Shown in pieces: positions 1 through 6,254 of a stretch of 14,836 nt of DNA. The position numbers and the translations under genes are program-made. The notes under the pieces are model-generated. The model searched no databases. It saw only the letters and a list, made by a program, of their open reading frames with translations, and was not told the DNA's origin. The first letter of the stretch is position 1, and every line of letters starts with the position of its first letter. Source of the DNA: Proteobacteria bacterium UBA6921 (GTDB lineage: Bacteria; Pseudomonadota; Gammaproteobacteria; SG8-11); the NCBI GenBank assembly GCA_002450895.1, contig DKAR01000041.1:1-14836 (forward strand), read 5' to 3'.

Positions 1-114
1 CATGCGCTCCAGCGCCTTGGCGATACGGACTTTCTCTTCCTTGGTCATGGACGCGCCGGGGCTCTGTTCCCCATCGCGCAACGTGGTATCAAAAATGATC
101 AATTTGTCAGACAT
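1..114 (-). CDS. leuA: 2-isopropylmalate synthase, N-terminal fragment (cut by window edge)
   Basis: LeuA condenses 2-oxoisovalerate with acetyl-CoA, the first committed step of leucine synthesis. Only the first 38 codons lie in the window; the frame is open at the left edge. The protein begins MSDKLIIFDTTLRDGEQSPG, the highly conserved HMGL-like start of bacterial LeuA. The DTTLRDGEQ stretch carries the Arg and Asp of the active site and metal site (R13 and D14 here). The ATG at 114 has an AGGAG ribosome binding site at 123-127, eight bases upstream. The gene follows pssA and a roughly 350-base leader that contains a Leu-codon-rich small ORF, so expression is probably controlled by leucine supply. 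Family identification is very secure; nothing can be said about the missing C-terminal regulatory domain. Confidence 0.96.
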   Translation of the reverse strand, partial: MSDKLIIFDTTLRDGEQSPGASMTKEEKVRIAKALERM

Positions 115-132
115 TTTGGCTGCTCCTGCCTC

Positions 133-156
133 GCCTCGGGCAGCATGCCCGGAGGC
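133..156 (-). promoter_or_regulatory. Stable hairpin just before the leuA ribosome binding site
   Basis: In the leuA mRNA, GCCTCCGGGCA pairs with TGCCCGAGGC across a three-base loop, with one bulged C (about 10 base pairs, GC-rich). It ends six bases before the AGGAG site of leuA. No U-tract follows, so it is not a classical intrinsic terminator. It could be the final stem of the leuA leader structure, acting on ribosome access or on pausing. The hairpin is read directly from the sequence; its role is inference. Confidence 0.5.
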
Positions 157-213
157 TCGAATTAGTTCAAGTCGGCGGCGCGGTGCGCGACCGGGTTCAC
201 TTCAATGAGGTAA

Positions 214-269
214 AACGCGAAGGGTCTGCCTTACGGCAGACGCAGCAGGCACAGCGAGATGCGGATCGC
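214..269 (-). promoter_or_regulatory. Alternative-pairing segment of the leuA leader
   Basis: Three short segments can pair in competing ways. TCGCGT (269-264) pairs with ACGCGA (261-256) as a tight 5' hairpin. The overlapping AACGCGA (262-256) is instead fully complementary to TCGCGTT (220-214), which would enclose the Leu codons of the leader ORF. A third hairpin, GTCTGCC (241-235) with GGCAGAC (230-224) around a GUAA tetraloop, contains the last Leu codon and the stop codon of the leader ORF. A ribosome stalled on the Leu codons (236-252) would cover this third hairpin and affect which pairing forms. This is the usual logic of amino-acid attenuators, but the folding was judged by eye only. 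Confidence 0.45.
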
Positions 270-320
270 GTTGACGCGACCAGGGGCGGATGCTGAAAAA
301 GATGGAGCTTTATGGCACAT
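231..320 (-). CDS. Putative leuA leader peptide, 29 aa
   Basis: A small ORF of 29 codons (ATG at 320, TAA at 233-231) lies between pssA and leuA. It ends ISLCLLRLP, where the codons CTG TGC CTG CTG CGT CTG give four Leu in six, shortly before the stop. The clustering of the regulatory amino acid near the stop, the position 116 bases before the biosynthetic gene, and the overlap with competing RNA stems are what is expected of a leucine attenuator leader such as enterobacterial leuL, though the peptide sequence itself is unlike it. There is no clear ribosome binding site before the ATG. A candidate promoter would place the transcript start at about this ATG, so leaderless initiation is possible. 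I am moderately sure that this is a real regulatory ORF. Confidence 0.6.
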   Translation of the reverse strand: MCHKAPSFSASAPGRVNAIRISLCLLRLP

Positions 321-327
321 GGCTTTG

Positions 328-357
328 AATATAACGGCACAGCGCCGGTTTCTCCAA
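328..357 (-). promoter_or_regulatory. Candidate sigma-70 promoter for leuA leader transcript
   Basis: A TATATT element (333-328; five of six bases match TATAAT) lies 18 bases after TTGGAG (357-352; a weak -35 that matches mainly in TTG). The predicted start is about position 321, immediately before the leader peptide ATG. The -10 is good and the -35 is poor, so confidence is limited. An upstream alternative (TTGTTG or TTGCTC near 380-390 with an AAAAAT) is weaker. Confidence 0.35.
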
Positions 358-461
358 GCATTTTTTGCCGATTGGAGGTCTTGAGCAACAATTGCGCGGT
401 GGAAATGCAGCGGGTTGCGCCAGGATGAAACAGAAACCCGCCGGAGCTTTGCCCCTTCGCT

Positions 462-1259
462 CTAGACGGGGTGGTCGGTATGGTTTTCCGAGGATTTTCG
501 GGCCTGCCGTTTCTCGCGCATTGTCTTTAACGTAAGCAAGGGCCCGGAGGCCGCATACAGAAGAAAACCGAAGAAAAGCACCTGCGGCGGATCGATCGAG
601 ATGAACACATACACCATCACCATCAGCAGGATGGCGACAAACGGCACCTTGCCGCGCAGATCCAGGTCTTTGAAGCTTCGATAGCGAATCGTACTGACCA
701 TCAGCAAGCCAATGGCCATTGTCAGCAGCAACGCCGGAAAGCGCAGGTAGGTCAGATCCGCGTTGTAGTCGTAGCCCACCCACATCATTCCTGTCACAAC
801 GGCCGCGCCGGCCGGACTTGGAAGGCCCTGAAAGAAATTCTTGTCAGCGGTTCCAACCTGAGTATTAAAGCGGGCGAGGCGCAGCGCCGCGCCGGCGGTA
901 TAGATGAACGCCGCGAGCCACCCGAGCTTGCCCAACCCGGACAGCGCCCAGTGGTACATCACGAGCGCAGGCGCCAGTCCGAACGAGACCATGTCCGCCA
1001 GGCTGTCGTATTCCGCACCGAAGTCACTCTGCGTATTGGTCAACCGCGCGACGCGACCGTCGAGGCTGTCCATGATCATCGCGACGAAGATCGCAATGGC
1101 CGCCGGTTCATAACGTGCGTTCATTGCCGCGACGATGGAATAGAACCCCGCAAACAGACAACCGGTCGTGAATAGATTCGGCAACAGATAAATACCGCGC
1201 CGCCGCTTCTTTTCAACCAGTGCTTCGTTGGGTTCCTGTTCCTGCTCGTTTTCCATCAT
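462..1259 (-). CDS. pssA: CDP-diacylglycerol--serine O-phosphatidyltransferase
   Basis: PssA joins CDP-diacylglycerol and L-serine to make phosphatidylserine, the precursor of phosphatidylethanolamine, in the inner membrane. The protein has 265 residues. The full CDP-alcohol phosphotransferase motif is present: D64, D67-G68, A71-R72, G81, D85 and D89, with the family spacing. Several hydrophobic helices follow (around 95-130, 140-160 and 175-250). This is the integral-membrane subclass II type, not the soluble E. coli type. The start is ambiguous: two ATGs lie in tandem (1259 and 1256), and the GAGG site is only two bases from the first and five from the second, so the second may be the one used. 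pssA follows ilvC in many beta- and gammaproteobacterial ilv-leu clusters; here a terminator separates it from ilvC. Confidence 0.95.
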   Translation of the reverse strand: MMENEQEQEPNEALVEKKRRRGIYLLPNLFTTGCLFAGFYSIVAAMNARYEPAAIAIFVAMIMDSLDGRVARLTNTQSDFGAEYDSLADMVSFGLAPALVMYHWALSGLGKLGWLAAFIYTAGAALRLARFNTQVGTADKNFFQGLPSPAGAAVVTGMMWVGYDYNADLTYLRFPALLLTMAIGLLMVSTIRYRSFKDLDLRGKVPFVAILLMVMVYVFISIDPPQVLFFGFLLYAASGPLLTLKTMREKRQARKSSENHTDHPV

Positions 1260-1273
1260 TACCTCAGCAAAGT

Positions 1274-1300
1274 AAAACGCCGCTTTGGCGGCGGCGTTTT
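1274..1300 (-). terminator. Intrinsic terminator after ilvC (symmetric)
   Basis: AAAACGCCGC and GCGGCGTTTT form a perfect 10-base-pair stem around a seven-base loop. It begins six bases after the ilvC stop codon and its leftward strand ends in TTTTA. The A-tract and U-tract are mirror images, so it would also end transcription coming from the other side, although no plus-strand gene approaches it. The stem ends just before the pssA ribosome binding site, so it should limit ilvC readthrough into pssA. Confidence 0.85.
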
Positions 1301-1305
1301 CTTGT

Positions 1306-2322
1306 TTAGTTTTTCGTCTTGTCGACGATTTTGTTCGCCTTGATCCAGGGCATCATGTCGCGCAATTTCGCACCGACCAGTTCGATCTGATGCTCACGCG
1401 ATCGCCGTCGCATCGCATGCATTGTCGGCATTCCGGCCTGATTCTCGAGAATGAACTCGCGAGCAAACTTGCCGGTCTGGATTTCGTCGAGGATGCGCTT
1501 CATTTCCTGCTTGGTTTCCTCGGTCACAACTCGCGGGCCGCGCGTCAGGTCACCGTATTCCGCCGTGTTGGAAATGGAGTAACGCATATTGGCGATACCT
1601 CCTTCGTACATCAAATCGACAATAAGTTTCAATTCGTGCAGACACTCAAAGTAGGCCATTTCCGGGGCGTATCCCGCTTCGACCAGTGTCTCGAAACCGG
1701 CTTGAACCAGCGCCGTGGCGCCGCCGCACAGAACGGCCTGTTCACCGAACAGGTCGGTTTCCGTTTCTTCGCGGAAGTTGGTTTCGATGATTCCGGCGCG
1801 GCCGCCGCCATTGGCGCTCGCATACGACAGGGCCAGTTCCTTCGCCTTGCCGCTAGCGTTCTGATGAATGGCGATCAGGCTCGGTACGCCGCCACCCTGG
1901 GTATAGGTGGAGCGGACCAGGTGGCCCGGGCCTTTGGGCGCGATCATGATGACGTCGAGGTCGGCACGCGGTTCGATCTGGCCAAAATGGATGTTAAATC
2001 CGTGCGCAAAAGCCAGTGCCGCACCCTGCTTGATGTTCGGTTCAACTTCGTCGCGATACAGCTTGGCCTGATGCTGATCAGGGGCAAGAATCATAACGAC
2101 GTCAGCGGCTTTGACGGCTTCGGCCACGGGCTTCACCGTAAGACCGGCTTTCTCGGCTTTCGTCGCGGAGCTGGAACCGGGGCGCAGGCCGACCATGACA
2201 GTGACGCCGGAATCGCGCAGGTTGTTTGCATGCGCATGGCCTTGAGATCCGTAGCCGATGATCGCCACCTTCTTGCCACGAATGATGGAGAGGTCCGCGT
2301 CTTTGTCGTAATAGATGTTCAT
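1306..2322 (-). CDS. ilvC: Ketol-acid reductoisomerase (NADP+), class I
   Basis: IlvC converts 2-acetolactate to 2,3-dihydroxyisovalerate, and acetohydroxybutyrate to the isoleucine-pathway analogue, with NADPH and Mg2+. At 338 residues it is the short class I form. The Rossmann motif GYGSQGHAHA is at 23-32. The GLRPGSSS loop at 45-52 has the Arg and Ser residues typical of NADPH preference. The Mg/substrate residues are present: D190 and E194 in ETDLFGEQ, E226 and E230 in FECLHE, S251 in SISNTAEYGD, plus H107 and K130. The ATG at 2322 has an AAGGA site about nine bases upstream. The gene lies between the Ig-repeat lipoprotein gene and pssA. A terminator on each side and a -10 element at 2388-2383 suggest it is transcribed largely on its own. 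Confidence 0.98.
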   Translation of the reverse strand: MNIYYDKDADLSIIRGKKVAIIGYGSQGHAHANNLRDSGVTVMVGLRPGSSSATKAEKAGLTVKPVAEAVKAADVVMILAPDQHQAKLYRDEVEPNIKQGAALAFAHGFNIHFGQIEPRADLDVIMIAPKGPGHLVRSTYTQGGGVPSLIAIHQNASGKAKELALSYASANGGGRAGIIETNFREETETDLFGEQAVLCGGATALVQAGFETLVEAGYAPEMAYFECLHELKLIVDLMYEGGIANMRYSISNTAEYGDLTRGPRVVTEETKQEMKRILDEIQTGKFAREFILENQAGMPTMHAMRRRSREHQIELVGAKLRDMMPWIKANKIVDKTKN

Positions 2323-2382
2323 TTCATTGATCCTTGCTTGAACAGTAGTTTCGCGCCCAATCGCGCGCCAAAAAAGGCCGCC

Positions 2383-2388
2383 ATTGTA
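2383..2388 (-). promoter_or_regulatory. ilvC: Candidate -10 element of an ilvC promoter
   Basis: TACAAT (five of six bases match TATAAT) lies 60 bases before the ilvC ATG and just after the terminator of the preceding gene. No convincing -35 was found at 16-18 bases upstream, so an activator or an extended element may be needed. The predicted transcript start is near 2376. The position fits an independent ilvC promoter. Confidence 0.45.
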
Positions 2389-2426
2389 GCAAAACTTGGG
2401 ACTTGGGGAATGTATTGGCCCGGCGC

Positions 2427-2468
2427 ATAAAACAGCGCCGGGGCCCGCTGATACGGGGGTCCCGGCGC
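2427..2468 (-). terminator. Intrinsic terminator after the Ig-repeat lipoprotein gene
   Basis: On the leftward strand GCGCCGGG (2468-2461) pairs with CCCGGCGC (2442-2435). Inside the stem CCCG pairs with CGGG around TATCAG, giving a long GC-rich hairpin followed by TGTTTTAT. It starts 22 bases after the stop codon of the lipoprotein gene. A third copy of the arm, GCGCCGGG, lies just downstream (2426-2419) and could pair with the middle arm as an alternative hairpin. Confidence 0.75.
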
Positions 2469-2489
2469 CCTACTGTCCATCGATCCAGC

Positions 2490-5400
2490 CTATTTTGGGT
2501 TAAAACCCAAGAAGAAGACGGGTGAATCGTTCAACCCATTGACGTTGGTACCCAAGTCATTGAGTGAATTCGCAACAAAGGGATCGATGTAATAGATATC
2601 CGTTGTCGTGTTTAGATTTCGCGCCTGTAGTAACAGCGGCGCACCGCCGCGTTCGGGGTACACCAGACCCGACCCGGACAGTACACCGGGAAACGTGACA
2701 AATTCTGAAATCCCGGCGGGCAGCGTCCCCAGAATCTCGCCGACAATGGACGTTGGGGCCTCGTAATTCACCAGGGTCGCGCCGGCATCGTTCACTGCCG
2801 AAGCCGCCCGTGTCAGAAGAACAATGTTGCGTCCGTTGCTGCGCGTATTGCCAAACGAGAGCGTCGACGACGTCGTTCCTGCCACCCAGCGCGAATTTGC
2901 AATCGAACCGGGATCGCTGCCGTCATCGCCGGCCATCTTGGCTGTCCACGTCCCGAGGTTGTTCAGATTGGCATAGACCCGAGGTACCAATCCGGTCTGC
3001 GACGCAACGCCGATTAACGTGGCGTTCGAAATAATGGTGGTCGCAGTCCCGGTCGCATCACTCTTTGCGATGGAACGAACATTCGCCCCTTCCTGGAAGA
3101 TAACGCGGTCAGGCGTATTTTCCAGACTCAGGATCGTACTGGAACCCATGTAGAAGCTCGGATACAGCGCGGGCGTGCCGCCGCTGTAGGTGAGCTTCTG
3201 GATTTTTGTCGCGTTGCCGCCGGTGGTGGAATCCACGAAGAACAGCGTGGGCGATGCGAATGTATAACGGTCAAGCCAATCGGCGTCTGCCAGTGTCGCG
3301 GATATCGCGTTCAATGTGTTGGTGCCAACATTGTAGCTACGAATCGTATTGTTGATGCGCAGCAGCATGTTGCCGCTTTCAAAGTATCCCAAGAGCTGTA
3401 CGCCGGTAATTGCAGTGGGAGTGTTGGTCACTTTTGTGGCGGTCGCGTAGTCCGTTCCGCTCAACCGGTAGAGTGTGTTGTTATCTGCCGGCGAAATGGC
3501 GAGAACACCATAAATCCCTCCGTCACCGATGCCATCGCGAAAATCATAGATCAGTGATACCGGCACATAGCCGGCGGGCAAACTGCCGGGCACTGCTGCG
3601 GCGCCGTCGCCATAGCGGACGACTTGGGAAGTATCATCATTCGCGGCGCTGTCACATTCTTTGTCCGGCCCTGCCTGCTGAACAATGATCAGTGCATCAT
3701 TGACGCTCGCATAGTCGTTCGCGATGTTGATGTAACACAGGTCCGTCGCCGCCGAACCCGCTAGCCCATCGCCGTTTCCGGTAGTAATCCCCGTGATGTT
3801 CGAAAACGTTGTCGTCGTTACGGCTGCACCTTGTGTTGCCTGCTCCACGGTCTTCGAGACGATGGTTGCGGTGGCCCCACCATTTGTCGTCGCATAAACC
3901 ACGGCGAAGCGGCGCTGGTTACGCAAATCATTGTTCGCATCGTCGAATTCTGCGCTCTCAATGTAGGAGATCAGACCTTCCCCATTTCCCGCCGCGCCGC
4001 GCTCGACGAGGACGTCGCTGATCGTAGTCTTCGCCAGCGTATACGGATCGACCGCCACCAATGTGCCAAGCGTGGTCGTGCTGCTCGGAGCCTTGCTTGT
4101 GAAATGCCGGATGGTTGGCATCTGCGTCGTGAATGTCCAGGTCTTGCCGGCGGCAAGCGGAATTCCGGACGCATCGGTAACAGCGGTCGTAATCGTCGCT
4201 GTGTAACTGGTGTCGCCGGCCAGCGCGTTCGTGGGATCGAAGATTGCCTTCTGGTTTGCGGCGTCGTAACTCACCGTTCCGGCGACTGCTGCGCCGCCGG
4301 TAACCGAAAGCTGGAATGTTGAACTGGTCAGGGTCGCGTCATCCATCGCTTCGGAAAAGATCGCGCTGATCGGTGAATTGATGGAGCGCCCGATGCTCAG
4401 ATCCGGCGGTGATACAAACGTAATCGTCGGTGCGGTTGCATCCAGTGTTTTGAACGTCCAGTTGTAAGCGACTGCCAGCGGATTTCCGGCTGCGTCCTGA
4501 ATACCGGTCGTCAGCGTTGCGATATAGGACATGTTCTCCGCGAGTGCCGCTGACGGCGTGAATGTCGCCGTGTCGCCGGCCGCACCGACCGTTCCGGTTA
4601 CCGCCGCGCCACCGCTGACCGACAGCGTGAATGTCGAATCATTAATCGTTGACGCCTTCATCGCTTCCGAGAATTTCACGCTCAACGCAACGTTCTGGGC
4701 CACACCCGTCGCGCCATCTGCGGGAACCGTCGACGCCACCGTCGGAGGCTGGTTATCCGACACGGCACCGGTCGTGAATGACCACGAGTAATTTGCTGCC
4801 AGCGGATTGCCGGCCAAGTCCGTCGCGGCCGTGGTGATCGTTGCCACATACCCTGTATTCGCGGCCAGCAACGCATCCGGCGCGAATGTCGCCGTAGTCC
4901 CGGACAGTGCCACGCTACCGGAAACAGGCGCTCCGCCTGTCGCCAAAGTGAATGAAGCAGTATTGATCGTGGCCACATTCATCGCTTCGGAAAACGTCGC
5001 GGACACCGACGTGTTCAATACAACGTCAGTCGCCGTATTTGCCGGAAAGTTTGAAGTCACCGAAGGCGGCGTGTTGTCGACCGCGACTGTGGTAAACGTC
5101 CACGCGTACGTCGCCGCAAGTGGATTGCCGGCGGCATCCTGAATGCCCGTCGTCAGTTTGGCTGTGTAACCTGTATTGCTCGCAAGATTTGCGTTCGGGG
5201 TAAACGTTGCAGTGTTGCCCGATAGCGAAACTGTTCCGGCGACCGCAGAGCCGCCCGACGTTGTAGCGACTGTGAACGTCGACGTGCTGACCGACGCCGC
5301 CGTCAGTGCTTCCGAGAATGTTGCAGAGATCTTGGTATCGAGAGGAACATCAATTGCGCTGTTGGCGGGGCTGACTGACGTGACCGTTGGGGCAGTGGTA

Positions 5401-5534
5401 TCGCCTTGCGGCGTCGTTCCACCGCCGTCGTCACCCCCGCCACCGCCGGAACAACCGCCCAACAGGAACAGTGCAAATGACACCGCCAGTAGCCTGGCCG
5501 CCCGAACGTGTGAATTGCTGTCGATGATGTCCAT
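2490..5534 (-). CDS. Outer-membrane-type lipoprotein with four Ig-like (Big_5) repeats and an unassigned C-terminal domain
   Basis: A predicted secreted lipoprotein of 1014 residues. A signal peptide with hydrophobic core 14-25 ends in a lipobox LGGC, with the lipidated Cys at C28 followed by Ser, so export to the outer membrane is likely. A flexible Gly/Asp linker follows (29-44). Four repeats of about 105 residues come next (about 45-149, 154-255, 260-363 and 366-470). Each starts with a PP/AP-TV-x-SxxP motif, has a central FSEAM/FSEAL, and ends WTFTT or WSFTT, which is the Big_5 bacterial Ig-like pattern. The last 540 residues are rich in Thr, Asn and Gly, contain GNGEGL and GNGDGL turns, and may be a beta-propeller-like domain. 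C600 and C627 are the only other Cys and may form a disulfide. A GAGGA site precedes the ATG. The role is unknown; a surface or adhesion function is only a guess. It interrupts an otherwise conserved ilv cluster. Confidence 0.85.
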   Translation of the reverse strand: MDIIDSNSHVRAARLLAVSFALFLLGGCSGGGGGDDGGGTTPQGDTTAPTVTSVSPANSAIDVPLDTKISATFSEALTAASVSTSTFTVATTSGGSAVAGTVSLSGNTATFTPNANLASNTGYTAKLTTGIQDAAGNPLAATYAWTFTTVAVDNTPPSVTSNFPANTATDVVLNTSVSATFSEAMNVATINTASFTLATGGAPVSGSVALSGTTATFAPDALLAANTGYVATITTAATDLAGNPLAANYSWSFTTGAVSDNQPPTVASTVPADGATGVAQNVALSVKFSEAMKASTINDSTFTLSVSGGAAVTGTVGAAGDTATFTPSAALAENMSYIATLTTGIQDAAGNPLAVAYNWTFKTLDATAPTITFVSPPDLSIGRSINSPISAIFSEAMDDATLTSSTFQLSVTGGAAVAGTVSYDAANQKAIFDPTNALAGDTSYTATITTAVTDASGIPLAAGKTWTFTTQMPTIRHFTSKAPSSTTTLGTLVAVDPYTLAKTTISDVLVERGAAGNGEGLISYIESAEFDDANNDLRNQRRFAVVYATTNGGATATIVSKTVEQATQGAAVTTTTFSNITGITTGNGDGLAGSAATDLCYINIANDYASVNDALIIVQQAGPDKECDSAANDDTSQVVRYGDGAAAVPGSLPAGYVPVSLIYDFRDGIGDGGIYGVLAISPADNNTLYRLSGTDYATATKVTNTPTAITGVQLLGYFESGNMLLRINNTIRSYNVGTNTLNAISATLADADWLDRYTFASPTLFFVDSTTGGNATKIQKLTYSGGTPALYPSFYMGSSTILSLENTPDRVIFQEGANVRSIAKSDATGTATTIISNATLIGVASQTGLVPRVYANLNNLGTWTAKMAGDDGSDPGSIANSRWVAGTTSSTLSFGNTRSNGRNIVLLTRAASAVNDAGATLVNYEAPTSIVGEILGTLPAGISEFVTFPGVLSGSGLVYPERGGAPLLLQARNLNTTTDIYYIDPFVANSLNDLGTNVNGLNDSPVFFLGFNPK
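4125..5402 (-). repeat. Four in-frame tandem Ig-like repeats within the lipoprotein gene
   Basis: Four units of about 310 bases lie at about 5402-5088, 5075-4770, 4757-4446 and 4439-4125. They are diverged, but the segment that encodes the DAAGNPLA-type motif near the end of each unit is still recognisable in DNA. Examples are 5096-5157 and 4454-4515, which share most bases. Repeat 4 is the most diverged (DASGIPLA in place of DAAGNPLA, and a longer opening segment). Such repeats can recombine to change copy number. Confidence 0.8.
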
Positions 5535-5731
5535 GGTTGTTCCTCGCTCTTTTATGGTTATCTTCCGATGACGAGTTGCGGGTCGCCGTTGCAGCGCCCG
5601 TGTTCATGCAGACATTGTCGAACCCGCAATCTCGGAGAACAATCGTGGAATTACGGACACAACTTTAGCGTGCGTCCAAATGACGACACACGCACCGCGT
5701 TGGGAACGACTTCGGAGAGTGGGAACGAAAT

Positions 5732-5750
5732 CCGCTCGCGACGCGAGCGG
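5732..5750 (-). terminator. Terminator-like hairpin after ilvN
   Basis: CCGCTCGC and GCGAGCGG form a perfect eight-base-pair stem with a three-base loop, five bases after the ilvN stop. On the leftward strand it is followed by ATTTCGTT, a modest U content, so termination may be partial. It would separate ilvBN from the lipoprotein gene. The rest of the gap up to 5535 (about 200 bases) shows no further ORF and no promoter I would defend. Confidence 0.5.
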
Positions 5751-5755
5751 CGAAG

Positions 5756-6247
5756 CTAGACGCGCAGACTCTTTTCGCCGCGCCCGATGCCGGAGACTCC
5801 GGAGCGAACGGTTTCGAGAATCTTATTGCCACCCAGCGCCTTGATAAAGGCATCGAGCTTGTCGCCCGTGCCGGTGAGTTCGATGGTATAGGTTGTCTCG
5901 GTCACGTCGATGATGCGGCCACGGAATATTTCCGTCAGACGCTTCACTTCTTCGCGTCCACCGTTCACCGCACTGACCTTGATCAGCAACATTTCGCGCT
6001 CGATGTGCTCGCCTTCGGTCAAATCAAACACTTTCACGACATCGACAAGCTTGTTCAATTGCTTGGTAATTTGTTCAATGATTTCATCGGAACCGCGCGT
6101 GACGAGCGTCATGCGCGACAACGACGGGTCTTCAGTCACGGCGACCGTCAGTGATTCGATGTTGTAACCCCGCGCCGAGAAAAGCCCCGCAACGCGCGAC
6201 AATGCGCCAGATTCGTTTTCCAACAAGATCGAGATAATGTGACGCAT
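5756..6247 (-). CDS. ilvN: Acetolactate synthase small (regulatory) subunit
   Basis: IlvN (also called IlvH) binds the IlvB catalytic subunit, activates it and confers feedback inhibition, usually by valine. The protein has 163 residues, the standard long form. An ACT domain at about 2-78 starts HIISILLENESGALSRVAG and contains the G14 and N29 region that forms the valine site in the family. The C-terminal ALS small-subunit domain (about 83-157) follows, with GRIIDVTETTYTIELTG at 110-126. The gene starts seven bases after the ilvB stop, with an AGGG site inside that gap, so it is translationally linked to ilvB. A hairpin directly after its stop may end this unit. Confidence 0.97.
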   Translation of the reverse strand: MRHIISILLENESGALSRVAGLFSARGYNIESLTVAVTEDPSLSRMTLVTRGSDEIIEQITKQLNKLVDVVKVFDLTEGEHIEREMLLIKVSAVNGGREEVKRLTEIFRGRIIDVTETTYTIELTGTGDKLDAFIKALGGNKILETVRSGVSGIGRGEKSLRV

Positions 6248-6254
6248 ACGAGCC

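Noticed and set aside
2..208. Plus-strand ORF at the left edge
   Set aside because: Antisense to the leuA start and its leader; no motif.
1285..2430. 381-codon plus-strand ORF opposite ilvC
   Set aside because: It lies fully antisense to a certain ilvC gene, has no recognisable motif, and runs through the ilvC promoter region. It is a codon-bias shadow.
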